Positions 44,109 to 53,244 of a DNA stretch of 64,000 nucleotides are shown in pieces (the stretch's first letter is position 1; each line of letters begins with the position of its first letter). The position numbers and the translations under genes are program-made. Source of the DNA: CAWCOU01 sp963797335 (GTDB lineage: Bacteria > Pseudomonadota > Gammaproteobacteria > JAURND01); assembly GCA_963797335.1 (NCBI GenBank), contig CAWCOU010000006.1, forward strand, positions 1,226,393 to 1,290,392, given 5' to 3'. The notes beneath the pieces were generated by a model. The model was not told the DNA's origin. It saw only the letters and a list, made by a program, of their open reading frames with translations, and made no database searches.

Positions 44109-45038
44109 ATGACGCTACTTTTTATTCCGGGTAAATTTAGTGTCGACACGTGGGTTCCGGCATTACAACAGATTGACCCTGGTTTGGATTTAAAAATTGA
44201 TATTTGGCCGGAAGTAAAAAATCCGGAGCAAGTTGAATTTGCGTTAGTATGGACATACCCGCCGGGAGAACTACAAAAGTACCCGCGATTAAAATGTATT
44301 TCGTCGATGGGTGCGGGAGTCAATCAATTATTAGACGACCCCTTGTTGCCAAAACAAGTGCCGATTGTGCGCGTGGTTGACCCATGCTTGGTGCGCGACA
44401 TGACGCAATATGTTGTTTGGGCGGTGCTCAATCATTTTCGACAGTTTGATTTTTATAAGCAATCACAGACTCGGCATTTGTGGACTCCGCGCTCATTGCC
44501 CAATTCGCCAACCGTCGGTGTGATGGGGTTGGGACAATTGGGTAGTGATGCCGCCATCCGATTGCGTGATTTAGGATTTAGGGTTTGTTCCTATAGTCAA
44601 TCGCCTAAATCCTTAACTGGCATTGAACATTTTTATGGCTCGGAGCAATTGGCTCCATTCCTTAACCAAACCGATATTCTGATTTGTCTATTGCCACTAA
44701 CCCCTAAGACGCGCCATATTTTGAACGCCAAAACCTTTGCCCAATTGCCGCGAGGTGCGTATTTGATTAATGGCGCTCGGGGAGATCATGTGGTTGAAAA
44801 GGATTTGCTAATGGCGGTGCAAGATGGGCAACTTTCCGGAGCCTGCCTGGATGTATTTAGTCAAGAACCATTGCCTAAAGATCACCCGTTGTGGCAACAG
44901 CCCAAAATCACCATCACCCCACATATTGCCAGTGTCACCAACGCGCGTTCTGTTGCCCCTCAAATCATTGAGAATTACAAGCGTGCGTTGACAGGGAAAC
45001 CGTTGTTAAACGTAGTCGACATTTCTAAAGGATATTAG
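44109..45038 (+). CDS. ghrA: Glyoxylate/hydroxypyruvate reductase A (GhrA)
   Basis: NAD(P)H-dependent 2-hydroxyacid dehydrogenase. The dinucleotide loop is GVMGLGQLGSDAAIRLRDLG, the catalytic Arg lies in INGARGDHVV, Glu in DVFSQEPLP and His in TPHIASVT. The N-terminus including LVWTYPPGELQKYPRLKCIS fits the GhrA subgroup. At 309 aa it matches E. coli GhrA (312). It is followed after 11 nt by the serine hydrolase gene, so the two may be co-transcribed. Confidence 0.9.
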   Translation: MTLLFIPGKFSVDTWVPALQQIDPGLDLKIDIWPEVKNPEQVEFALVWTYPPGELQKYPRLKCISSMGAGVNQLLDDPLLPKQVPIVRVVDPCLVRDMTQYVVWAVLNHFRQFDFYKQSQTRHLWTPRSLPNSPTVGVMGLGQLGSDAAIRLRDLGFRVCSYSQSPKSLTGIEHFYGSEQLAPFLNQTDILICLLPLTPKTRHILNAKTFAQLPRGAYLINGARGDHVVEKDLLMAVQDGQLSGACLDVFSQEPLPKDHPLWQQPKITITPHIASVTNARSVAPQIIENYKRALTGKPLLNVVDISKGY

Positions 45039-45049
45039 AAGGATATTTT

Positions 45050-46282
45050 ATGAAATTATCACGAATTTTATGGATTGGTTGCGGTTTTTTATTTTTCAGT
45101 GGTGCGATGGCGCAAGTACCAACTAATTACCCAGTGACGGGTACTCAGGGAAACGCGCAGTTAGAAACATTCGATAAAAAATTCGTGCCGTTTATGAAAC
45201 GTTGGGATATACCGGGCGCCGCGTTAGTAGTGATGCGTGATGGTAAGATTGTTCTAGAGCGGGGCTATGGTTGGGCCGATATGGAAAATCGCATTCCAGT
45301 GCAACCGTATTCGTTGTTTCGCATCGCCAGCTCATCTAAAACATTTACGGCAGTCACCATTTTAAAGCTGGTTCAAGAAGGTCGGCTGCATCTGAATGAT
45401 AGGGTATTTTCGATTCTCAATGATTTGCAACCCTTAAATGGCCGAGTGGTCAATCCGCAAATTTACCAGATCACCGTACAAAATTTATTACAAATGTCAT
45501 CGGGTTGGTTTAATCCCGGTGCTGGACATTTTGATCCTTTATTTGGACCCTGGCCGAAGAGCGTGGAAGAAGTGTTAAGCCCCGAATTACCCGCCAGCTG
45601 TGAAACAACCACACGTTATATGATGTCGCAACCCTTGCGACACAAGCCGGGCACTACCTATGTTTATTCCAATCTGGATTATTGCATTCTGGGATTGGTG
45701 ATTAATAAAGTCAGTGGTTCGCCTTACGGTTATTTTGGTTATCAGAATTTTGTGCGCGCACATATTTTAGCGCCGGTCGGTATTCAAGACATGATGACAG
45801 GCAGTACGCAATTGAAGTATCGATTACCCAATGAGGTGCGTTATTATCAGAATTCGCGTGCAGCTGGGGCCCAAGAATTGGCGAACTCGTTTTATCTACC
45901 GTATAGCACGACGGAACTATTGAAAAAGAATTTTGCCAATGGCGGCTGGGTGGCCTCAGCCATTGATTTGGCGACATTCATCCAAGCCGTGAAACATTTG
46001 CAGATATTGGATGCCAATTACCTGGCCTTCATGCAACAAAAACCAGCGTTCGTAGACTCTAAACGTGTCATGTATTACACCATTGGCGGTATTATTTCAA
46101 AAGTGGGTAAGCAGACTTATTGGATACAAACCGGCAGCTTTACAGGCACTAATGCCTTGATTATCACCAAACCAGACGACACGACCATCGCCGTAGTATT
46201 CAACAGCCGACCCGCCAGCTTTCCCTTTTTCTCCCGGTTCCGACCGGAACTGCGCAGGCTGTTAATGGAAATTAATCCATAG
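45050..46282 (+). CDS. Exported serine hydrolase of the class C beta-lactamase family
   Basis: A signal peptide (about 1-22, ending AMA) is followed by the SxxK motif in FRIASSSKTFTAVTIL (about residue 95) and the Tyr motif YSN in YVYSNLDYCILG. The family includes beta-lactamases, DD-peptidases and esterases; the third KTG-like motif is not clear (IQTGSFTGTN may replace it), so beta-lactamase activity should not be assumed. 410 aa. Confidence 0.85.
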   Translation: MKLSRILWIGCGFLFFSGAMAQVPTNYPVTGTQGNAQLETFDKKFVPFMKRWDIPGAALVVMRDGKIVLERGYGWADMENRIPVQPYSLFRIASSSKTFTAVTILKLVQEGRLHLNDRVFSILNDLQPLNGRVVNPQIYQITVQNLLQMSSGWFNPGAGHFDPLFGPWPKSVEEVLSPELPASCETTTRYMMSQPLRHKPGTTYVYSNLDYCILGLVINKVSGSPYGYFGYQNFVRAHILAPVGIQDMMTGSTQLKYRLPNEVRYYQNSRAAGAQELANSFYLPYSTTELLKKNFANGGWVASAIDLATFIQAVKHLQILDANYLAFMQQKPAFVDSKRVMYYTIGGIISKVGKQTYWIQTGSFTGTNALIITKPDDTTIAVVFNSRPASFPFFSRFRPELRRLLMEINP

Positions 46283-46438
46283 AAAGAGAGCTCTTTCTTG
46301 CAGTTGTAGACTTTAGTTGTTTGCATATAGGTTATCTTAGTAAATGTATATACTATATGGGCATTCATGCAAGTGTTCCCAACATCCACTGCTGAAAAAG
46401 CCCTTATGGGGGAAGGACCCATATCCAATTTCATCAAG

Positions 46439-47386
46439 TCATTGATTTTCAAGCCAATCTAGGTATTTTTTCACTCCAGATTCTACAGAATGAAAAGGGG
46501 CCTCATACCCCGCGTAACGTAGATTGGAAATATCTGCTTCCGTAAAGCTTTGGTAGTGTTTGCGTAAATGTTCCGGAAAAGCGATGTACTCAATATGGCC
46601 TTGCTGATGCCAGTCGATCACCGCGCGTGCCACTTCATTAAATGTTTGACTACGACCGGTGCCGACATTAAAAATGCCGGAGACATTGGGGTGATCCAAG
46701 AACCACAAATTGACATTCACCACATCATCAATAAAAACAAAATCGCGGCGCTGCTCACCAGGCCCATATTGATCAGACCCTTCAAATAAGCGAACCGTAT
46801 TCTCTTTCTTGAGTTGTTGATGCAAATGAAAAGCGACGCTGGCCATACTGGCTTTATGTTGTTCGCGTGGGCCGTAGACATTAAAGTAGCGTAAGCCTAC
46901 CACTTGGCTGGTGATTTTCGGTAGGCGGCGACGCAAGTATTGGTCAAATAAAAACTTGGAATACCCGTAGACATTCATGGGTTTTTCAAACTCAAATTGT
47001 TCCTTAAACACTTGCCCATTGCCATACACTGCCGCGCTGGAGGCATATAAAAATGCGATTTGACGCTCTAGGCAATAATGCAGCAGCTTTTTGCTGTATT
47101 CGTAATTGACTTGCATCATGAGTTTACCGTTCCATTCAGTGGTGGTGGAGCAAGCACCCTCATGGAATATAGCCTGGATAGGGTTTTCAAATTCTTTGCC
47201 TGTTTCGATCCTGCGCAAAAACTCGTCTTTATCCAGGTAATCGGAAATATCGCAATCGACGAGATTCGTGTATTTGTGGCCATCCGTGAGATCATCAACG
47301 ACGAGAATATCGTTATACCCACGCTGATTTAAACCTTTCACAATATTGCTGCCGATAAAACCGGCGCCACCGGTGACTATTATCAT
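46439..47386 (-). CDS. hldD: ADP-L-glycero-D-manno-heptose-6-epimerase
   Basis: NADP-dependent epimerase that makes the heptose donor for lipopolysaccharide core. Motifs are MIIVTGGAGFIGSNIVKGLN, ASSAAVYGNG with catalytic Ser, VYGYSKFLFDQY (YxxxK) and RYFNVYGPREQHKASMASV. Start ATG 47,386 follows AAGGAG; the in-frame upstream ATG at 47,428 lacks support. 315 aa, normal for HldD (RfaD). It lies downstream of recF, where gyrB usually stands. Confidence 0.95.
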   Translation of the reverse strand: MIIVTGGAGFIGSNIVKGLNQRGYNDILVVDDLTDGHKYTNLVDCDISDYLDKDEFLRRIETGKEFENPIQAIFHEGACSTTTEWNGKLMMQVNYEYSKKLLHYCLERQIAFLYASSAAVYGNGQVFKEQFEFEKPMNVYGYSKFLFDQYLRRRLPKITSQVVGLRYFNVYGPREQHKASMASVAFHLHQQLKKENTVRLFEGSDQYGPGEQRRDFVFIDDVVNVNLWFLDHPNVSGIFNVGTGRSQTFNEVARAVIDWHQQGHIEYIAFPEHLRKHYQSFTEADISNLRYAGYEAPFHSVESGVKKYLDWLENQ

Positions 47387-47452
47387 AGGAGCTCCTTGAG
47401 TTAATGAATCAATGCCCAATTGTACCATATTTAGGACGCCATCCAGAGTCGC

Positions 47453-48562
47453 CTAAACAGTGGCGGTTAAGCAAAGCGAGGTGTCATGAATAAAAGGTGC
47501 CTCAGGTTCCACGTGAAACATTTTGCTATTGGCAGGTGCTAGCTTTTGTAAGGCATTCGCATCTACGCCAGTGATGAATACCTGCGCATCCATTTGTTGC
47601 AGAACAGAAGCCACTCGATGCTGGCTGGTGGTGTCTAACTCAGCGGGTAAGTCATCGAGCAAGTAGATGCAGCGTTTTTGGGCCTGTTGCCGTAATAAAA
47701 TACCCTGCGCCAGATACAGTGCGTAGACCACCAATTTCTGTTGACCTTGCGACAAAATATCTTGCGCGGGAATAGTTCGATCTAAACGAATCTGAACGTC
47801 AGCACGATGTGGGCCGTATTGGGTATAACCTAGTTGCATGTCCCGTGGTAATGATTGAGCCAGCAGCGAGCCCAGATCGATATCCACATCCCACCCAGGC
47901 TTGTATTTCAGTGAAATAGTCCTGCCACCCCGCAACAATTGTCCAACCAGTTCAGCGAAGACCTGATTGAGCTGATCTAAATAGCATGCCCGTAACAAAT
48001 GCAGGTTTTGAGCGACAGGGATGAGTTCTTGATCCCAAAGCGAGACCATATCTTTGTTGGCACGTGACTTTAAAGCAGCATTACGTTGTTTAAGAATGCG
48101 CTGGGCTTGTTGCCATTGGCTCAAAAAGTTTTGTTCCACGTGGAACACACCCCAGTCAATAAATTGGCGGCGTACTTTGCTATGACCAAAGAATAAATGA
48201 CGGCTATCCGGATTGAGCAGCTGTAGTGGCATTATTTGGGTAATGGGGAGGACCGACTTTAGAGTTGTTTGAGCCATCCGTATTCGACTGTCGCCATTTA
48301 AATGACGCTCAATGCCAATCGGGGTAGGGTAATCTTGCTGCAATACCCCGAAAATATCGAAGCACTGTGCGTGGTGATTAATGAGTCGGCTGGGTAGACG
48401 GGTTCGAAAGGATCGACCTAGGCCTAAGTAGTAAATGGCTTCCAAGAACGTGGTTTTGCCGCTGCCATTGGCTCCATAAAATAGATTAAATTGAGAGGAT
48501 AGTTTCGTTGAGGTGTCGACCAGGTTTCGTAGGTTATGGATAGTTAATTGAGCCAGGTGCAT
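47453..48562 (-). CDS. recF: DNA replication/repair protein RecF
   Basis: SMC-like ATPase of gap repair. Walker A is FYGANGSGKTTFLEAIYYLG, the signature SQGQQKLVVYALYLAQG and Walker B IYLLDDLPAELD. At 369 aa it is full length. It is 84 nt downstream of dnaN, with a perfect 10-bp GC hairpin in the gap. Third gene of the dnaA-dnaN-recF set. Confidence 0.96.
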   Translation of the reverse strand: MHLAQLTIHNLRNLVDTSTKLSSQFNLFYGANGSGKTTFLEAIYYLGLGRSFRTRLPSRLINHHAQCFDIFGVLQQDYPTPIGIERHLNGDSRIRMAQTTLKSVLPITQIMPLQLLNPDSRHLFFGHSKVRRQFIDWGVFHVEQNFLSQWQQAQRILKQRNAALKSRANKDMVSLWDQELIPVAQNLHLLRACYLDQLNQVFAELVGQLLRGGRTISLKYKPGWDVDIDLGSLLAQSLPRDMQLGYTQYGPHRADVQIRLDRTIPAQDILSQGQQKLVVYALYLAQGILLRQQAQKRCIYLLDDLPAELDTTSQHRVASVLQQMDAQVFITGVDANALQKLAPANSKMFHVEPEAPFIHDTSLCLTATV

Positions 48563-48612
48563 AAGAGTAAAGGTTCTACAAAGGAGAGGAAACCATACTT
48601 CCGCTTAAGTTA

Positions 48613-48639
48613 GGCGCGCAGGAACAGTGCCTGCGCGCC
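48613..48639. promoter_or_regulatory. GC-rich hairpin between dnaN and recF
   Basis: GGCGCGCAGG (48,613-48,622) pairs perfectly with CCTGCGCGCC (48,630-48,639), loop AACAGTG. No T-run follows on the minus strand, so it may slow transcription into recF or stabilise the dnaN message rather than terminate. Confidence 0.55.
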
Positions 48640-48646
48640 CTAGGGC

Positions 48647-49753
48647 TTATATTTGCAGCGGCATGATTAGAAATAAGCTATGGTCATTACCCACTTCTTC
48701 CATAAACATGCGGCTGCCGCCATCCACAAACGTTAACTTGACCTCGCCGGGGGCGATGGTGTTGAGGACATCCAACAAATAAGAGGCGTTAAACGCCACT
48801 TCCAACGGTGCGCCCGCGTAATCGATGGAGAGCACTTCTTCGGCCTCTTCTTGTTCAGCGTTGCTGGCAACGATATGCAGTAAATTATTGTTTAATCGAA
48901 GCTGCGCCACCCGCAACTTTTCATTGGAAAGGATAGTGGCGCGCGTCAGCGCTTCTCGCAACTCGTCGCGATTAAGTATAATCGATTGGCCTGTGGCGCG
49001 GGGGAGCACGCGTTCGTAATCCGGGAAGCGAGCATCAATCAGCTTGGAGGTAAACGTAAAAGTATCGGTATGGATGCGGACGTGGCTCTCGCCAATCGTC
49101 GCGGCGGCTTCGCCAATATCGTTTTTTAACAGTCGCAGCAATTCCAGCACCCCTTTGCGTGGCAAAATAATTTGCGAGAGGGGCGGGCTGCTCAACGGTG
49201 TAGTGACGCTATGTAAAGCAAATCGATGACCGTCAGAAGCGACCGTTCGCACATGATTTTCCTTTACTTCCAATAACATACCATTGAGATAATAGCGCAC
49301 GTCTTGTTGCGCCATAGCAAAATGTGTGCGTTGCAACAAGGTATTCAAAATGGTCTGAGTGATAGGGAACTCCAAATGAATTTGCCCTTCATCAAACGCG
49401 GGGAAATTTTCCACAGGTAAGGTCGCCAGCTGAAAACGGCTGCGCCCTGACTTTAACAACAAGCGATCCCGCTCCAATTGCAAATGCACCTCTGCTTTTT
49501 CTGGCAGGCTGCGGCAGATGTCTAGCAGTTTGCGGCCGGATACAGTCATTTGCAGCGGTTGAGTTGTGGGAGCTGGCAAAAAAGCTCTACCAATCAGTTC
49601 AATTTCCGTATCCGTTGCGGTGAGTGACAACGTGTCCTCTTTAGCCGTCAGCAGCACGTTAGCGAGTATAGGCATGGTTTGGCGACGCTCAACAACGCCG
49701 ATGACCAGCTGTAGCGGTTCCAATAATGTTTCGCGAGGTAAAGTCAAATTCAT
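48647..49753 (-). CDS. dnaN: DNA polymerase III subunit beta (sliding clamp)
   Basis: Clamp with three topologically similar domains: MNLTLPRETLLEPLQLVIGV, then SGRKLLDICRSLPEKAEV, and the C-terminal LFLIMPLQI that shapes the protein-binding pocket. At 368 aa it matches E. coli (366). It lies 32 nt downstream of dnaA. Confidence 0.98.
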   Translation of the reverse strand: MNLTLPRETLLEPLQLVIGVVERRQTMPILANVLLTAKEDTLSLTATDTEIELIGRAFLPAPTTQPLQMTVSGRKLLDICRSLPEKAEVHLQLERDRLLLKSGRSRFQLATLPVENFPAFDEGQIHLEFPITQTILNTLLQRTHFAMAQQDVRYYLNGMLLEVKENHVRTVASDGHRFALHSVTTPLSSPPLSQIILPRKGVLELLRLLKNDIGEAAATIGESHVRIHTDTFTFTSKLIDARFPDYERVLPRATGQSIILNRDELREALTRATILSNEKLRVAQLRLNNNLLHIVASNAEQEEAEEVLSIDYAGAPLEVAFNASYLLDVLNTIAPGEVKLTFVDGGSRMFMEEVGNDHSLFLIMPLQI

Positions 49754-49785
49754 AAGGCACCTTCGGTAAAATGTACTGTTACGCT

Positions 49786-51126
49786 CTAAGTGGATAATAT
49801 GCGCAATAAGCTCATATAATCTTCTTTCACGGCAATCTCTTCAATCATTAATTCTTTTATCTTGCGGCAAGCATGCAATACGGTGGTGTGGTCGCGGCCG
49901 CCAAACGCTTTGCCAATCTCGGGCAGGCTATGATTAGTCAACTCTTTGGCTAACGCCATAGCCACTTGGCGGGCCCTGGCTAAAAAGTGGTTACGTCGCT
50001 TCGATAATAGTTCTGCGACCTTAATCTTATAATATTCTGCCACTGTTTTCTGGATGTTTTCGATAGACACGAGTTTAGCCTGCACAGCTAACAAATCTTT
50101 GAGTGCCTCGCGAGTAAAATCCAGAGTGATCGGTTGACCGGTAAAATGCGCGTTGGCGATAACGCGTTTGAGTGCGCCCTCTAATTCTCGCACATTGGAT
50201 TGTACGCGTTTGGCAATAAAGAAGGCGACATCGGGCGGCAAATTCACGTGCGATTGTTCCGCCTTGCTCATTAAAATAGCCACTCGTGTTTCTAATTCTG
50301 GTGGTTCAACCGCCACGGTTAACCCCCAACCAAAACGTGACTTTAAACGTTCTTCTAAGCCATTAATTTCTTTCGGGTAGCGATCACACGTCAAAATAAT
50401 TTGTTGCTGGGCGTCTAGCAGTGAATTAAAGGTATGGAAAAATTCCTCTTGAGAACGATCTTTGCCGGCAAAAAATTGAATATCATCAATGAGTAACGCA
50501 TCTGCGGAACGATAATAACGTTTAAAATCGTTCATGGCATTGCGCTGTAAGGCCTTGACCATATCGGCGACAAATCGTTCCGAATGCAAATAAAGGACTT
50601 GTGCAGTTGGTTTTTTGGCCAATATAAAGTTACCGACCGCTTGCATCAAATGGGTTTTGCCAAGGCCGACGCCGCCGTAAATGAACAGAGGGTTATAAGC
50701 AACACCTGGGTGCTCAGCAACTTGTATCGCGGCTGCGCGCGCTAACTGATTGGATTTGCCTTCGACAAAGTTAGTAAAGTTAAATTGCGGATTAGGTTTG
50801 TTCGAAGTCCCTTCGCTAAAATGAGTATTGGTGGCTGCTATGGGGGCTTTTACTGGGAGTATCTGAGCCGGCACGGCCAGATTACTGCCAATTTCCAGCG
50901 TGATTTCCGGAGGGTTACCTTGGTAAAGCTCCGTCAATTGCTGGGCAATACGGTTGATAAATTTTTCATGAATATGGTCGAGTACGAATCGGTTGGGCGC
51001 CAGCAATAATAATTTATCTTGCACAAGCTTTGCTTGGAGTGGTCGGAGCCAGATATTAAACTCATCCGATGTCACTTCGCCTTCTAGGCGGTCCATACAC
51101 TTTTGCCAGAGCGCAACTGCTTCCAC
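49786..51126 (-). CDS. dnaA: Chromosomal replication initiator DnaA
   Basis: AAA+ protein that opens oriC. Domain I is N-terminal (LWQKCMDRLEGEVTSDEFNI). The AAA+ core has Walker A YGGVGLGKTHLMQAVGNF and Walker B LLIDDIQFFAGKDRSQEEF. Domain IV has the DNA-binding signature FGGRDHTTVLHACRKI, which recognises TTATCCACA-type boxes. 446 aa. The start is GTG at 51,126, as in E. coli. Neither rpmH-rnpA upstream nor gyrB downstream is present. Confidence 0.98.
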   Translation of the reverse strand: MEAVALWQKCMDRLEGEVTSDEFNIWLRPLQAKLVQDKLLLLAPNRFVLDHIHEKFINRIAQQLTELYQGNPPEITLEIGSNLAVPAQILPVKAPIAATNTHFSEGTSNKPNPQFNFTNFVEGKSNQLARAAAIQVAEHPGVAYNPLFIYGGVGLGKTHLMQAVGNFILAKKPTAQVLYLHSERFVADMVKALQRNAMNDFKRYYRSADALLIDDIQFFAGKDRSQEEFFHTFNSLLDAQQQIILTCDRYPKEINGLEERLKSRFGWGLTVAVEPPELETRVAILMSKAEQSHVNLPPDVAFFIAKRVQSNVRELEGALKRVIANAHFTGQPITLDFTREALKDLLAVQAKLVSIENIQKTVAEYYKIKVAELLSKRRNHFLARARQVAMALAKELTNHSLPEIGKAFGGRDHTTVLHACRKIKELMIEEIAVKEDYMSLLRILST

Positions 51127-51492
51127 GGGTAATACTCTTCAGCGATAGTTTTGGGGTAAATTCGGCCGTTATCCCTTACAGAATCTTATGCCAGGATGAC
51201 AAACGAACGTGGCGTTCATGGTTATCTTGTGAACACAGGGTGGGATTTGTAGCGAGTATTTTATATTGCTGGCGGCTCATTATCCAGTCTGCTGTATGAA
51301 AAATTTCATTGATTCAGAGTTGCGAAAAAAAAGACATCTAGCTAAGATGCGTCCTATGGTTTGTATTTAATTTTGACAGGTTAAGTGGGTGGGATTCAGG
51401 TTCTGCCCCTGACCAGGTCAGGCTGTCCGTAATTCTGTGACTGAAACCCCGACGCGTCAGCAAAAATTTTTCGAAAATCCCAGAGGTGACCC
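51127..51492. promoter_or_regulatory. Divergent dnaA / pdxS intergenic region
   Basis: 366 nt holding both promoters. It has only degenerate DnaA-like sites (TTATCCCTT, TTATCCAGT) and no perfect box, so it does not look like oriC. Near pdxS a TTGACA lies at 51,373-51,378, and a perfect palindrome CCTGACC-A-GGTCAGG at 51,408-51,422 could be an operator. An unrelated poly-A tract lies near 51,327. Confidence 0.45.
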
Positions 51493-52383
51493 ATGAAGTT
51501 TTTAAACGATGAAACCTGGAAAGTAAAGGTTGGTTTGGCTGAGATGTTAAAAGGCGGGGTCATCATGGACGTGACAAATGCGGAACAAGCCGTGATTGCC
51601 GAACAGGCGGGTGCCTGTGCAGTAATGGCCTTGGAACGAGTGCCCTCCGATATTCGCAGGGAAGGCGGGGTAGCTCGAATGGCCTCGCCTCGCATTATGC
51701 GAGAAATCATGGAAGCCGTTTCTATCCCCGTGATGGCCAAGGCTCGCATTGGCCACTTTGCGGAAGCGCAGGTATTGCAAGCGTTAGAGGTGGATTTTAT
51801 CGACGAAAGCGAAGTATTGACCCCGGCCGACGATGAACACCATATTTACAAGCATAATTTCCGGATTCCTTTCGTCTGTGGTTGCCGAAACTTGGGCGAG
51901 GCCCTGCGGCGTATAGCCGAGGGAGCGGCCATGATTCGCACCAAAGGCGAGGCTGGTTCTGGGAATATCGTCGAAGCAGTCCGCCATATGCGCACCCTGA
52001 ATAATGAGATTCGACGCTTAACGGTGCTGGAACCCGAACAATGGGTAACGGCTGCCAAAGGTTTAAACGCACCCCTAGAAATGGTACAATGGGTAGCTGA
52101 GCATGGGAAATTACCCGTGCCGAACTTCTCAGCAGGCGGCATTGCCACCCCTGCCGATGCATCGCTTATGCGCCAATTAGGCGCCGAAGCGGTTTTTGTC
52201 GGCTCAGGCATCTTTAAATCCAGTGACCCTGAAGCACGTGCCAGAGCTATCGTCGTTGCCACAACCCACTACGATAACCCCCAACGCGTATTGGAAGTCA
52301 GTAATGACTTGGGTGATGCCATGCCTGGCTTGGACATTCGCTTGTTAGCCGAGCATGAATTATTGCAAGCCCGTAGTGAGTAA
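51493..52383 (+). CDS. pdxS: Pyridoxal 5'-phosphate synthase, lyase subunit PdxS
   Basis: Builds PLP from ribose-5-phosphate, glyceraldehyde-3-phosphate and ammonia (DXP-independent route). Signatures are GGVIMDVTNAEQAVIAEQAG, VSIPVMAKARIGHFAEAQ with the substrate lysine, AAMIRTKGEAGSGN with the second lysine, and FSAGGIATPADASLMRQLGA. At 296 aa it is full length. Its glutaminase partner follows 94 nt downstream. Confidence 0.97.
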   Translation: MKFLNDETWKVKVGLAEMLKGGVIMDVTNAEQAVIAEQAGACAVMALERVPSDIRREGGVARMASPRIMREIMEAVSIPVMAKARIGHFAEAQVLQALEVDFIDESEVLTPADDEHHIYKHNFRIPFVCGCRNLGEALRRIAEGAAMIRTKGEAGSGNIVEAVRHMRTLNNEIRRLTVLEPEQWVTAAKGLNAPLEMVQWVAEHGKLPVPNFSAGGIATPADASLMRQLGAEAVFVGSGIFKSSDPEARARAIVVATTHYDNPQRVLEVSNDLGDAMPGLDIRLLAEHELLQARSE

Positions 52384-52477
52384 ACGCCGCTGAGAACAGT
52401 TCTCTTCTCACCTCAGAGGATGGTCCTCCACCATTTATCATGTTGAGAGAGAGTAGATAACGGTAGAGTTAAAAAAT

Positions 52478-53092
52478 ATGAATATTGGTATACTCGCTTT
52501 GCAGGGAGGATATGAAGCACATGGCCAGGTATTGACCCAACTGGGTTGCTCTTGGCATTACGTAAGAAATGTTTCTGAACTTCACGCATCTGATGCACTG
52601 ATTCTTCCAGGTGGCGAAAGTTCTGCCGCTTTAAAATTATTGCACGAATCGGGATTGTTCCAAGCCATCAAAGAAGCCGGCTTGCAAGGTATGCCGATGT
52701 TTGGTACTTGCGCTGGCGCCATTTTATTGGCTAAATACGTATTATCACCGGTGCAGGCCAGTTTGGAACTGGCAAATGTGACAGTGCAGCGAAATAGCTA
52801 TGGTCGACAGTTGGCCAGTCAAGTCGTTTATGGCAATTGTGTGTTGAGCGATAAACCCTTGGAAATGGTGTTTATCCGTGCTCCGCGATTTAGCACCCTG
52901 TCTTCGGAAATAAAAATTATCGCGACTTACGGGGACGAAGTCGTTTCAGTGCAAGATAGGCAATTTCTTTTAGCGACGTTTCACCCGGAGCTAACAAGCG
53001 ATCGTAGCATACACCGTTATTTTTTGAACATGGTTGCTCAGGCAGTCAAGGTAAGCGCAGTTAATTCAGAACGCGAACCCGCGCTTCGATAA
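52478..53092 (+). CDS. pdxT: Pyridoxal 5'-phosphate synthase, glutaminase subunit PdxT
   Basis: Supplies ammonia to PdxS. Class I glutaminase triad: Cys in MFGTCAGAILLAK, His and Glu in ATFHPELTSD. The N-terminal IGILALQGGYEAHGQVLTQL and ILPGGESSAALKLL match PdxT. At 204 aa it is normal. Together with pdxS it forms the complete DXP-independent vitamin B6 pathway. Confidence 0.97.
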   Translation: MNIGILALQGGYEAHGQVLTQLGCSWHYVRNVSELHASDALILPGGESSAALKLLHESGLFQAIKEAGLQGMPMFGTCAGAILLAKYVLSPVQASLELANVTVQRNSYGRQLASQVVYGNCVLSDKPLEMVFIRAPRFSTLSSEIKIIATYGDEVVSVQDRQFLLATFHPELTSDRSIHRYFLNMVAQAVKVSAVNSEREPALR

Positions 53093-53126
53093 ACAAGATT
53101 TGTCACTTCTACATTTTTTTCTTTTA

Positions 53127-53203
53127 GGCTATGTAGCTCAGCTGGTTAGAGCGCGGCACTCATAATGCTGAGGTCGGTGGTTCGAGTCCACCCATAGCCA
53201 CCA
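53127..53203 (+). tRNA. tRNA-Met (anticodon CAT), elongator type
   Basis: A 77-nt cloverleaf with encoded CCA. Acceptor GGCTATG pairs with CATAGCC; D arm GCTCAGCTGGTTAGAGC; anticodon stem CGGCA/TGCTG around loop CTCATAA; T arm GGTGG TTCGAGT CCACC. The D arm and acceptor resemble elongator tRNA-Met rather than the initiator, which has a C-A mismatch at the end of the acceptor. A lysidine-modified tRNA-Ile2 is the alternative for a CAT anticodon. Confidence 0.93.
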
Positions 53204-53244
53204 TTAAAATCAACAGACTCATTTTGCAAACGGCATAAAACCCT

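Noticed and set aside
45050..46282. Antibiotic-resistance beta-lactamase
   Set aside because: SxxK and YSN are present but the third motif is unclear, and the family mostly contains esterases and peptidases.
51127..51492. oriC directly upstream of dnaA
   Set aside because: Only degenerate DnaA-like boxes and no A/T-rich unwinding tract next to them; the region at 22.1 kb is far better.
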